A stretch of 64,000 bases of DNA from Rhodosorus marinus (lineage: Eukaryota > Rhodophyta > Stylonematophyceae > Stylonematales > Stylonemataceae). The position numbers and the translations under genes were made by a program. Of this stretch, positions 34,801-45,931 are shown piece by piece (the stretch's first letter is position 1; each line of letters starts with the position of its first letter). The notes below the pieces were generated by a model. The model saw nothing but the letters and a program-made list of their open reading frames with translations, had not been told where the DNA came from and searched no databases. The stretch covers positions 558,001-622,000 of the forward strand of contig JAMWBK010000005.1 of the NCBI GenBank assembly GCA_029953675.1, written 5' to 3'.

Positions 34801-37175
34801 GATTTTGCCCAAAGTAAAACGTCCTTGAAAGCAGCGATGCACCGAGCAGCGATTCGAGTACTGCTTGAGTGTCATCTCTCGTTTGCCTCGTCAAATTTTC
34901 GCCCTACGGGAAGAAACGCTCTTTGTTACTTCAAGCTGGGATAGAAACTGCAACCGCATGGATTGGATTTCGAGTTGAACGACGTACATCGAGGATCACT
35001 TCTAGGGAAGACTCTATACGGCGCCCCTTTCGCCTGAGACTCCGTCTTACTCGAAAATTTCTTCCATCCAGCATCCCTTCAACCTATCGCATGATAGCGG
35101 GGCCCTCAAACGACAAAGCCTAGAATTCGAGTTTATACACGTTCTTAAACTCACCTGTACAAAGCCATTCTCGCTATTGTCATTAAGCATCTCTGTGCTT
35201 AGGCCAGTGACCCTCGTCCCATCCGGTCGAATATCAGTAAACCCAGTTAAGCACCAGAGCGGTGCGACCATCATCGTCGTTTTGCCAGCGGCATTACTAC
35301 TCAAGCCGGTGCTGCTAGAGTTCTCTCCAACGACAAGGACTACCCCCCGATTGTTGGCAGGGTAAGATACCTGGGGATACAGTGATGACAACAACCCAAA
35401 ATTGCGATTAAGATCGTAATCGATCCGTTATCTGAAAGATTTTTCAACAGTCCTAAACACTGACCAACTTCTCGAAGGATCCAAACCCTTGAAAGCTAAC
35501 TGTGACCAACTCCAGTCTAGAGCTTTGTCGACCCTCTGCAGGAACGACGTCGGAGTCGCTGTTCAAGTAGTCACCTATGATCCTCAACCCGCTTGAGACG
35601 ATCTCCTTGGAGCAACCTGGCAAGCAAGAGCGGAGACCATTCATCTTCCTGGATGGCGAGTCTGTCTCCAAGCTACCAGTTCGCATACCTTTGATATCTG
35701 CGTACTTTTTGAACACCCGCTCAAGCGATAGTGACTCTGCATTCTCAATGCGTGCTTTGCTGGTCGGCTTGGGCTTCCTCTTCAGCTGTAGCTTCGCGCC
35801 CTTTTTCACTACCTTTCTCACAATCGATTCCACGTCGTCATGTCCTGTCGACTGCAACTCCAAGGCCAGGAGATCGTTGGCACGGAGCAAGTCTTTCCAA
35901 TGACGAGACAGTTACAACTCGACACCGTCAGCTAAAAACGAACAGTTTCTCGAACGAGGATCCATTGAAATCATTCAATAGATCTGGACACGGTCATTTC
36001 ACCTATGGTCTTTTCAAGATGATCCATCGACTTGAGCCGGAAATGCCTCGGGCCAAAGTCTATAGGTATCTCCTGCTGTACAGTCCATTGACTATCCAAA
36101 ACGAGAAGTGCCTTGCTTTGGCCAGCCTCCGACAACGAAACTTGGTATGGTGAACCGAGGTATCTAATTCTTGTTCCAGGAATAGTCTGTGGTTTGTGAA
36201 AATGACCCGAATAGACCACCGCGTCTCGATGGAAAAGCCTATTAGGCTTTGCTCCCAATACTGAAACATGTCCTGGAGGAAAGTAGAACGGCATTGAAAC
36301 CCTGGCCTCAGTTACACATGTTCGCACCTGTGGGGACGGATAATTTCGCCTCTGGAAGTGACATTTTAGATCGTACCGTTCTTCATGTCTGCCCCGTATA
36401 CGTCGATATGGCAGAAGATGGCCTTGGCGTTGGCTGCTTGCTCTGAACCCAATGCCTTGCGAAGCTCAGCTTCGTTCCTCCTAAACGGCAGCCAGAGGGC
36501 ATCGAGAAAGAGCGTTGGTCTGGATAATACCATTACGCGGTCCTCACCCGCAGCCAACGCAATAGGTTCCAGCGCATTGAGTTCGCCATCGAACGAGACT
36601 TGGTCATGGTTGCCGCTGATCATAATCATTGGCTGGAAGTTTTAGAAGGTTCGCCAACGTAAGCTTTGACAGGGTTGAAGCGTCCATGACGATCTATGGA
36701 AGTGAACGCGTGTCTATTCTGTACCTGTGTCCATCGTGAGAATTCCTCCAAGATCAAGTTGAGAGGTTCTACCGGCAGATCCCCCCTGGAGTGCCAAAAA
36801 TCACCAAGAAACACAACGCCTGCTTCACGGCGGAGGGCTTGCTCGTGGACGTATCTCAGCACTTGAAGACACGTTTGGATTGTAGATCTCCGGACGTGAA
36901 GGTCTGTGAACGCGATCCATTCTCTGCAGTTTTTGAAACTCTCCGGGCATGTATCGATGACGTCGACACTTGAATCACCGTCTAGTGCGGCAGCCGAGTG
37001 CCATACCACAAATTTGCAACAAAATAGTTAGCTTGTTTTGGAACGACACGAATCCCAGCCGTATGAGCTTCTTGATCAAAAACCAGCGCTGTTCTGAACC
37101 CACCTTGAAACGGGTGCTGTGTCGCATTCCCGGTTTCCTTCGGGATACCCTCTCCCAGATCTGGTCCATGGCCAT
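31895..37175 (-). CDS. putative Mre11/SbcD-type phosphoesterase fused to Rad50/SbcC-type SMC ATPase
   Basis: Read on the minus strand, the first part has the five metallophosphoesterase motifs: FTDLHVR, FLGDFWHSRG, ISGNHDQ, FCHIDVYG and YSGHFHKPQ (37009 to about 36160). The exon 35890-35453 carries a helical capping-type segment (KKGAKLQLKRKPKP) and then RLELVTVSFQGFGSFEKL, the start of an SMC-like ATPase. The next has a Walker A region, GLSSNAAGKTTMMV. Long coiled coils follow, with a CDKC zinc-hook motif at 33629-33640. The C-terminus has the signature LSGGQRHRISLSFS (about 32290) and Walker B/D-loop IVFDESLLHLD (about 32100). A phase-1 intron near 35990-35893 connects the phosphoesterase and ATPase exons, and the ATPase exon has no ATG before its core, supporting one polypeptide of roughly 1500 residues. 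One possible first exon starts at ATG 37175 with a basic leader. The junction near 36390-36330 is unresolved. Confidence 0.72.
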
Positions 37176-37179
37176 CTTT

Positions 37180-37910
37180 CTCGGTTACGGGGACCTTGGA
37201 AGCGACGATCCCACTTCGGGATCTCCTAACCTCGTTCTGGGCCTTCCTCAACCGATCCTTTCTCACAAACGTTGGACATCCGAACCCGATCCATGGAGCC
37301 AGAACGAAGCCAGCGACCATTTGCGAACCGTCGAACAAGACTGATATCAGATGTGCATGTGCAGGACTTCACATGTCCATCTGGCACTAATCTGCTCCGT
37401 CAAAGAACTCTCCGAAGAGCTTCACGCAAAGTCCCTACGCCAAAAGAAACTTCCCAACAGCTCAAAGCTTTCCACCACTGTTTTTTCCGCGTGTCCCAAA
37501 CGTACGGGTTTTCTGGGACAGGAGCCGCGGAGTTTCCCGCCTCAAGCAAAACAAAACTAGCGAGCTGATATCCTGAGTGGACTACCGTCGATAGACCTAT
37601 CAAACTTGCTCTCTCCACATCCATATCTGATTGTGAGCGCCTTGGGTATACAGTTCTCTAAGAGTTTTATGGCACCCAGGTGACTGCGCGAAGGTAGGAG
37701 TTCCAAACGCTCAACAACAAGCTCGTTTGGGTAGTCCCTCTGGAAGAACCTTCGTGACCTCTTGCTGGATATCATAGAGCTGCAGCTCTGATTTCGCCCG
37801 GAGCGCTTCCAATTGCCCCCTCTCAAGAAAGGCATTGACGACTTCGAGACCGATGAGCGTACGTGGGACAAACGTGGGACTGTCCCAAAAGGAAGCATTT
37901 TTTTCTTTTT
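37180..37910 (-). pseudogene. unresolved coding-like locus, possibly a pseudogene
   Basis: Three minus-strand frames in turn look protein-like: RTLIGLEVVNAFLERGQLEA (about 37860-37800), then NELVVERLELLPSRSHLGAI (about 37710-37650), then ASLIGLSTVVHSGYQLASFV and WWKALSCWEVSFGVGTLREA (about 37615-37400), then a hydrophobic MVAGFVLAPWIGFGCPTF (about 37310). I could not join them with plausible introns; the first switch needs a one-base shift. It may be a multi-exon gene I failed to model, a frameshifted copy, or the start of the downstream fusion gene. No family was recognised. Confidence 0.35.
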
Positions 37911-37983
37911 GAAGTTGTCAGTTCGATCGGTTTACGGCCGTTGCCACTTGCAAAAAGGTCGCGCTGGTTGAAGGTAAGGGACA

Positions 37984-39527
37984 ATGGCAGTGTTCGGCTT
38001 TGTTCACGAGACACAAAAACAATACAGCTCAGCAGGGATGGATTCTTACTGTACATTATTCTTCAACGTTTCCGTGGGAATACGAAGTACTCAGGGAGGA
38101 TGGCGGGGGAATCGACGAGTATCGATGCTGAGCAAAGATGTGGGACATCGTGTTCTTATTCTGGGAGGGACAGGACGTGTTGGACAGTCGATTTGTAGGG
38201 AACTACAACGCCGGTCGAGGCATGAATCAGTGAACTTAGATATATGCATAGCTGGTGAGCGTTAGGTTGGAGTTGTGGACCAGGATAGGAGGAGCCCCTT
38301 TGCTGATAACACCCTAGCTCTCACGTGTGGCAGGAAGGAATGAAAACGTCGGAGAAGAGATCGTGAGAGAGAGCCCCAGTCTGCAGTTTAAAAAAGTTGA
38401 CTACCGTGACAAGGATGCATTAGTTGCTGCTATGAAAGAAGTGGATCTTGTTGTCCACTCTGCAGGACCATTCCAACAGCGGCAGAGCGCTGAGGTTTTG
38501 GAAGCCGCCATCAGTGCTGGTGTTAACTACCAAGATGTTTGCGACGATGTCGATCACATGGAGATGTCGCGAGGTCTTCACAATGATGCAGTAGAGAGCA
38601 ACATAACTGCGGCAGTCTGTACAGGCATTTATCCGGGGATCTCCAATATGATGGCCGCCAAAGCCATTAGGGATCTCGATGTAGACCCGGAGCAAGTGAC
38701 ATTCGACTATTTCACTGCGTAGGCGAGCCCCAGAGCATTGCGTCCTCTAGACACAAGCTGTTCCCCTTTGACTTATCTGAGAAACATAATGTGTCGTTAA
38801 TTCAGTGGAACAGGAGGTGCGGGTCCAACCATCCTCTCGACAACGTTCCTTCTGTGCGGAGAAGACGTTAGAATCTATGTCGACGGGAAACCGACCATTA
38901 GGAAACCAGCCAGCGGAGTAAGAACCGTCGATTTCGGTGAACAGGTTGGGCACAAGAACGTATTTCTGCTAAATCTGCCGGAGGTCCTCTCTATAGCCGA
39001 GGTGTACAAAGTCCCTAACATCAGGTAAACTGAGATCAACCGTACTTCATCTGTAAGCCGAATCTCGCCCCGTTGCTTTCGGTGCTCACGTTGTCGCACA
39101 CACTTTTTTCAGCGCTCGATTTGGCACAGCGCCAGGTATATGGAATGTGCTAACGAGGTTTATGGCATACGCTGTCCCGAAGAACATACTCACCAACCAG
39201 GCACTAATTGCCAAGTTCTCGGAATTTATCGGTCCACTAGTCCGAGCTGTGGACGCGATTGTTGGTGGTACGACGGCCATGAGGGTCGAAGCTGTGGGAA
39301 CTGACGGTTCCTCGAGATCCCTTCTGTATGGCCACGAGGAGCTATCTGAATGCGTCGGTATTGCTGCGGCTGCCTTCACATGGCATCTGCTCACGAACAA
39401 GAATCTGCCAAAGGGTGTCTTGTACCCCGAGGAGCTGTTGAGTGACCCAGAAGAATTTGAGGCTGTCCTGGAGAGTGGTGTTAGAACCGCGTTCGATTGG
39501 AAAACGTTTACAGATAATTCCTTGTGA
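37984..39527 (+). CDS. saccharopine dehydrogenase-like oxidoreductase
   Basis: These proteins share the Rossmann-fold N-terminal domain of saccharopine dehydrogenase. Plant and cyanobacterial members have unknown substrates. The dinucleotide-binding loop is HRVLILGGTGRVGQSICREL. It is followed by KVDYRDKDALVAAMKEVDLV, VHSAGPFQQRQS, AAISAGVNYQDVCDD and TGIYPGISNMMA. The C-terminal part has SARFGTAPGIWNVLTRFMAY and the ending AFDWKTFTDNSL at 39527. Three introns (near 38255-38335, 38720-38805 and 39026-39112) keep frame. The start could be ATG 37984, 38041 or 38128; the first gives a ~48-residue Ser/Gln-rich extension that could be a plastid transit peptide. The 5' end abuts the minus-strand locus. 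Confidence 0.8.
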
Positions 39528-42278
39528 TGAGATGTGTCTGCGCGACTTGATTCAGTGCTTTGAAGACCGAAAAGCGCGAAAACACGAAACATGCCCGTTC
39601 TCATATTCTCAGGCCCTTGCGTGCGCTCTCAATCTAGAACGTGCCAGCGACTGTTCCAGGTCGCAAGGGGGTGCAAGGAGCAACTGCCTGTGGCTGGGAC
39701 CTAAGTTGTGACCTCTAGCGGAATGAGAACTCAACAGGCTAGAGGTCTTGAAACGACAATTTGGGGCTGTTCTGTGGGAGTTTGACAGAGACTCTTTGCT
39801 GATAGTTTGTACGCCGATCGTCTGTATGAGTATCTCGCCAGCCTCATCGGCCGTCGCCACGGAAATTAGACCAAAAAAACAAAAGAGCCAGAAGAGCGAA
39901 GCTTGACGAGGAGCGGCTCTTCTCCGGCATGTCTTAACCATCAAAAAGGCCTAGCCATTCACTGGCGATGTCGACTGGGTATTCACTCGGTTTACCAAAG
40001 TGTGCCGCGGGAGGTGTATAAAGAAATCCGTGGAGATCACGCGCCAGAAACGAAGAGCATACAAAGTCATCCGTATATGGCACGGTACACAGGTTCTCCA
40101 TCCCAGAAGACCAAAAAATACCGACCCCCGTCAATCCCTCTCCTCAAATAGACTGGAAGAGAAAATCAACAACGAAACATAAGCACATCAAATGGCCAAA
40201 CAAATTTTCTTCTGCTAATTGAATAACGAACGCAACGAGAACGACCGCGTTTAAGAAAGAAAATTCTCACTTTCGTCCTTGATACGCAAATTCATCCCTA
40301 AAGCAAGAACCATTTCTTATGAAAACTACTTTAAATTCATATATAATTCAAATACGTTTGGTCTTCGGCGTATATTCCCAAAAGTAAATAAAAACGAAGC
40401 CTGCTAGAGCTTTTCCCCTCATTTTTAAGAATAAAAAACGTATAGTTCTAAATATGATGGATTTTAATGGAAGGAAAGAATAGTATTTGTTGAATTTATA
40501 GGCTCGGGAATTCGCTTCTTGGTTTTTACAATCAGTGAAACTGTATTTATTCGAATTGTTTTTATTAGTTTAAAAATACGGTGGGTTGTATAGTAAATAC
40601 AATGAAGAGATATCTTGTCGTGACGAAATCCGACTTTTTTATTCCAATATATTGTATATACCCACTAGATTTTTTTACCGCAGTGGTTCGAAACCACCTA
40701 ACTTTGAAGGAACTAAGAAATAATTTTTAAAATAAAGCTGTTCTGAAATTCTTTCGCTTGTCACATAGCAGGGGTGGTAGGTAAGAATAGTCTCGACTTC
40801 TATCTCCAAGTGTAGATCGTCCAGTTCCTCATTTTTTTTGTCTATTCTTATTCCGATTCTCTTTTCTTGACCCGTTGCAAAGTCTTTGCTTTAGTTTTAG
40901 AAAATTTCAACTTTTCTTATATACGAATCTACGGCCAGGCATTGGAGTCTAAGGAGGCGGGGGGGGGTGTTGCCCCAGAGAATAGCTATAGAAAACTATA
41001 CCCCAGGTGTGGAAGACCTTGGTTTTGCGCTAGAATACAAAAAAAGAAATTTAATGACAGAAGAGGAAATCTATTTTCGCTTGCCAGGGGTATAAATGCG
41101 GACAATAATGAAAAACAAATAGAGGGGTGATTTTCTATACTAGATGGATTCTCCTTTTTCAGTTGTGGTGACAAGCAGAGCAGATCACATGCTCCCGAAA
41201 AAGAAGAAGAAAACGAACCACATATCCGAGGATTTGGCAAAATGGCAACAGGAAGCATAAGATTAAATGACCCATCCGGAACAACGGGGGGGGTATAAAA
41301 ATCACAAAACACGTTAATCCGCAGTAATATACCATTTTTCGAAAGTTAGGTGAGAATGTTGGATGTCTTAGGGGGGTAGAATCTGGCAAAATATCGAGCT
41401 CTTTTTTCCATGATTGGGTGAAAATGATACCGCAGAAAGGCTGGAGGATTTCTGTGAGACTCCGTAGGGGGGAGGAACGGATGCTACCTGAAATTGCATG
41501 AAGAGATTCTTACCTGGGAAACAGTTGGAATTGTTTTGAATCATGGAGTGTCCTACGTCAAGGGCTTGTTCAGTAGAACAGTTCCCGAGGGAAGGGGGGG
41601 GTGGTTTACAAGGGTTGATTGAAATAGTGTCTGTTTTCAAGATGCTGACGTTGTTTGAGAAGAGGCGAGAGGGGTGGGGGTGAAGAGTGGTATGAGGATA
41701 GTCACATATGGGAAGGATCTAAGGTTTTCGGACAGAACAAGGATAGAAGGTGGTCGTGGCCGTTGAAAAATTTTGTGAGCTCTGATAAAATGAATTGTCT
41801 TTATCTAGGAAGTGGATGGGGAAAAGTTGGGTGGAGATGACCTAGGTTGAAAGGGACGGGGAAGGGGGGGTTGGTGAAACTGGCCGCGGGTTGGAAGAAT
41901 GGGATTTTGTTCGGTCCAGGGAGGAGGAGGACAAAAAGGATTTTTTTAGGGTAAAGGCAGGTTGTTGTCAACTGGGTCTTTTTCTCTTGGAGGGGGGGGG
42001 GGGAAGGGAGGGTGGGTAAGACAGCTGAGCGGCATTGTAAGTGTTTGGTTGTTTTGCGTGAGCGGTTTGTCTGGTTTTGGTTTTGTTGTTTTTTTTGCAA
42101 TCTTTTTTGTGGCCCAATGACACGAGGATGGTTTCTGCAGGATAGGATTTGAGGAGCCTGGGATGGAGTTTTAGCTAAAGGACTGGTTGACTGGGAGAAA
42201 ACAAAAAACCAGAAAAGGAAGGGATTTGTGTTTGCTTTTTTTTCCTTCTGGTGGAGTACGGAGGAGGAGGGGGGGAGT
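39528..42278. other. long gene-poor interval, A+T-rich then G-rich
   Basis: 40180-40760 is A+T-rich with no frames. 40760-42278 contains many G-runs on the plus strand, including a run of 12 G at 41992 followed by GGG tracts, and is the 5' flank of the methyltransferase-BTB gene. A minus-strand ORF at 39609-39941 begins with a plausible signal peptide (SLFWLFCFFGLISVATA), but nothing after it looks conserved. Confidence 0.5.
39609..39941 (-). CDS. possible small secreted or membrane protein (weak)
   Basis: ATG 39941 begins MVKTCRRRAAPRQASLFWLF, a basic n-region then a hydrophobic core and AVATA-like cleavage context (ISVATADEAG). The remaining ~80 residues are Ser/Arg/His-rich with no recognised domain, and the ORF lies directly 3' of the saccharopine dehydrogenase-like gene on the opposite strand. 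It may be chance; I give it only because of the N-terminus. Confidence 0.22.
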   Translation of the reverse strand: MVKTCRRRAAPRQASLFWLFCFFGLISVATADEAGEILIQTIGVQTISKESLSNSHRTAPNCRFKTSSLLSSHSARGHNLGPSHRQLLLAPPCDLEQSLARSRLRAHARA

Positions 42279-44086
42279 ATGGCTAGACGCTTGGGGACAA
42301 TCGCTTTTGGCGAGGACGAAAGGGAAGCTGCGGACGAGTTTGTACAGGCTTTGACGACGGACTCCCAGACGGAGTCAGTAGCGGAGACAGAAGGCGAGGA
42401 CGAATCTGGGGAGGAAGAACAGGCCCCAAGCAGAGATCAGGACTCTGAGGACGAACTTATTCCTGCGGCGCAGGTGTTGATGCTCCCTCCGGCAGATCAC
42501 TCTGGAATTGAGTCAACTATGCAGAACATCTTCTCGCTGGTACACTCTGGCATTGATTCGTTTACCAGCAGCTATGCATCGTCAGCTCTCGGGAATGAGG
42601 GAGTGATCTCGCAGCTGAAGAGACGCAAGTTCCTGGTCAGCAAGCAGGTCGAGGAGTCTTTTCGTACCTGTCCCCGTGACGTCTTCGTTCCAGACTCGCA
42701 GAAGGCAGTCTCTTATGACATGTCACCGTTGAGATTGACCGAGTACGAGTTCAACATTTCTGCTCCAGATGTGTATGCTAATGCGCTCGAGGTTCTAGAA
42801 TTTAAGGAGGGCGACAGGTTCCTTGATATTGGAAGTGGCTGCGGGCAGCTTACGGCTATGGGGGCAGTGCTCTGTGGGAAGACTGGCAGCGCTCTTGGAA
42901 TCGACTTGAGCGAGAAGACTGTCAGCTTTGCGAGGTCGAACGTTGAGAAGCTTAAAGTCGAAAGCCCGAGATTCGTTGAGAAGGCCTGTGATGTCGAGTT
43001 CATGATTGCCAACGTGTTCCTCCTGGACGTGGAGTCGCTGCCATCGAAGGACAATGACGGACGATTTGATAAGATTCACTGTGGTGCTAGCTGCCCGCCT
43101 AGTCGGCTAAATGCTCTTGTCGCATTACTTCGACCTGGTATGTGTCATGGGTCCCAGCGACGCTTTTCAAAATAGCATTTATCTGACAAATTCTGTACTT
43201 GTGCAGGTGGAAGTCTTGTTACTCCTTGTGGAAAGGTCATGCTCTTGACGAAGAAGCATATGAACGGATCAACGACTCAGAAGAATGTCGCAGCGGTAAT
43301 ATACGGACCGCTGATTGTTCCGAGCGATCTAGAGGTTATAATGCACATGTATAGGCTCTCCATTGGGAAGGCTTCTCGTCTGGAGGGGCATGAGACCATG
43401 ATAGAAGCTGACCTGAACGGCATGGTGGCAGTCGAGGAAGTAAGGGATTTGTTCATGAGCCATGAGGGCAGCGACTTCACTTTTGTCGTTGAAGAGAACG
43501 GAATGGAGTACAAAATTCCAGCCCACAAGGCTATCCTGTCCTCTAGGTCGGGGCATTTTCGTGCCCTGTTCAATTCCAATATGAAAGACTGTGTCTGTGC
43601 GAGCACCACACCCCCAGAAGAGTACAGCAAGGCAGACCTGATAGAGTGTCTGCGATACATGTACACTGAGACGGTGAGTCCTAGAAAACGTTACCTTTTA
43701 CAATGGATGTTTTGGCCAGAGTTATTCCTCATTCGTCGTGTTCAATGCTTTAGGCTAACGTTAAGGTGGAAAACTGCGTGCAGCTGCTACGCCTGTCAAA
43801 GTTTTACGATGTGTCCGCGGGAATCTTTCGACTGTGCGAAGAGGTATTGTACTCCAGCCTGGACACGTCAAATGCAGCTAGTATTCTTCACTTGAGTAAT
43901 TGGTACTCTTGTGAAAGCCTGAAGAACTGTACCACACAGTTCATACTGGACAACCTGGATGAAGTTCGTCGTTCGGAAGATTGGAGTCACCTCGATCGCG
44001 ATGTCGTCGAGGACGTTCTGATAGAGTCCTCGAAACGGAACCACATGATCACTCACCTAATAAACTCTTTTAGCCAGAGTACATGA
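42279..44086 (+). CDS. protein-L-isoaspartate O-methyltransferase domain fused to BTB/POZ domain
   Basis: ATG 42279 opens an acidic N-terminus, then a PIMT domain: RRKFLVSKQVEESFRTCPRD followed by VFVPDSQKAVSYD, the ISAPDVYANALEVL segment, the AdoMet-binding loop FLDIGSGCGQLTAMGAVLCG and GIDLSEKTVSFARSNV. An in-phase intron (about 43138-43206) leads to GGSLVTPCGKVMLL. After about 55 residues a BTB domain follows: GSDFTFVVEENGMEYKIPAH, KAILSSRSGHFRALF and the helical KADLIECLRYMYTE. An intron near 43674-43753 leads to a BACK-like helical C-terminus ending at 44086. PIMT repairs isoaspartyl damage; BTB domains recruit Cullin-3. The domains are in one continuous exon (43207-43673), so the fusion is not an artefact of exon joining. 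Confidence 0.85.
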
Positions 44087-44368
44087 ACCCTTGTCCATAT
44101 ATATGTGCTCGTAGGTGTCTACAGTAAAGAACTATAGTTTTGATAACGCGGACGGCCGGGCTCTATCTCGTAGTGGTCAGTTTTCTCGGTGGTGAACCGT
44201 GTCCAATTGATATCCCTGGTTGCAGGTTACGCTGCCTTTGACAGCGCGCCACTTTACATATATCAAAACTCACAGGGGAATTCAACCCGGCGTGGAGGTC
44301 TTCAATGCACACATGAAACTTATGTGCAGAAAACTCGATACCCCCCGGGAATAAAATCTCGACTCTAG
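44087..44368. other. convergent intergenic spacer
   Basis: Spacer between the 3' ends of the PIMT-BTB gene (+) and the unknown plus/minus-convergent gene (-). Nothing recognised; a TATATATGTGC stretch near 44096 lies just after the PIMT-BTB stop codon. Confidence 0.4.
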
Positions 44369-45491
44369 TTAGTCCACATCCACAAACAATTCCTTACAAC
44401 CTGGCATCTCTCTAAAAAACTCAGCAGCGCAGGCAATCCCAGCAATTTCCATCCGGATCCTTTGCTCTGCCGATACAGCGTTGTGCACGCACCTACCCGG
44501 AACCGGAGGCAGGACCAGTACCACCTTTTCCGTCCGTCCGGTCTGCCTGGTTCGAGGCGACCAGCTGGTTGGTTATGTACACAATTCTCATCCACTGGCT
44601 CCTGATTGAAGCGGCGTCAGCGGAAATTTCAGGTTGTCCGGGTTGCTTCTTCAAGGTAATCTCCATTTTCAATCCATCGAAACTGAACCCTTTCTTGTAC
44701 GCCTCGCTGACGTCGTCAACAAGACCCTATCGTAGCAGACGGAGGCGTTAGAGGGCTTTCGCCGACGACTAGGAGGAGGCATAGGAATTACCTGCAACGA
44801 CGGAACAAGCTCATCCTTCGGCACGGTCATATTTTTGTTTTCAGATGGAAATCGAAGCTTCTGCAGTGCCAGGTAAACAAGGATAATCCACACGTATCTG
44901 GTCTTCTTTTCGTTCTCATTCAACTGAATAAACTTGTTGATCTCCTCGGCGTTGGGCCCTTCGTAAATATCCTGCACCATATGGTAACCAGGCGTACGAG
45001 GCGATTGGTTAGTCAAAAGTTGAACGCAAACTATGCGACTACGAGTTGCGCGCACCTTCGCCATAGAAATTTCCATTTGCAATGCAGGAATGCTAAATCC
45101 TTTCTTGTAAGCCGCCATGACACCCAGGATAAAGGACTGAAGTGCGAGATTGTACGGCTCTCCCAAGCCTTTGGTCAAGAGCACGAACCAAACCTGCTCC
45201 CCAATACAATTGGCGGTGGAGACTTAACAAGTTCAGAGATCCGTAGGTGATCTGAAAGTACAGCTCAGTGATCCTTACCTTCCTAAAGCTCCCATCGATA
45301 ACCTTCGAAATCGTCGTCGATACATCGTCGCCTTTACTGTCACCAAACGGACCGAGCCCAGCTCCAGAACTGCCTTCCCCCAAACATCTCACCACCCTAC
45401 CCGCTCGCCTCGTAATCACCCCCTTGGACGACCTCACAAGAGCAGGAGCTTTTCTATGAAACGCTACTCCACCAACAAACCCTACAACCAT
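44369..45491 (-). CDS. unknown protein with duplicated YKKGFS motif, possible plastid transit peptide
   Basis: ATG 45489-45491 gives a leader rich in Arg, Val, Ala and Gly without acidic residues (MVVGFVGGVAFHRKAPALV), as in plastid transit peptides. Later exons carry EPYNLALQSFILGVMAAYKK, GFSIPALQMEISMAK and then, after a Glu/Asn-rich segment with a WIILVYLALQKLRFP helix, a second copy VDDVSEAYKKGFSFDGLKME followed by ITLKK. The last exon joins across GTAGGT...GGCAG and ends FREMPGCKELFVDVD (TAA 44369-44371). I do not recognise the family. The internal repeat suggests a duplicated ~80-residue module. Exon bounds in the middle are approximate. Confidence 0.6.
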
Positions 45492-45931
45492 AGTTTCCCA
45501 AGCCCCACCCAAACAAAAAATCGCCAAAAAGCCTTTTCTGTTGTTTGCCTCCCAAAGCAAACCAACGCTCGAACACCAACCCCCACCACCCCTCCACCAA
45601 ATAGCAACCTCACCAAAGCAAAGCCTACCTCCTCCTTATCCTCCCACTTCTCCACCTCCCCTCTCTAACTATACATCACCTCCACTCCTCCCCCATCTCA
45701 CACTCATCCATGAAGCCCAAAACCTAATGCCCCCCTCATCCATCCCCTCCAACCTCAAAGAGAGCTAATCACAATTTTCACATTTCATGGAGCAAAACGA
45801 CTCAACCCCTTCCCGTCCACAAAACAAACCTCCCCCCCCCCCAAAAAAAAACCAAACTAACTTTTAATATTAGAATAAAAAGATACTATGTCATTCAATT
45901 TAAACCTCAAAAACCATATATTTAATCTAAT

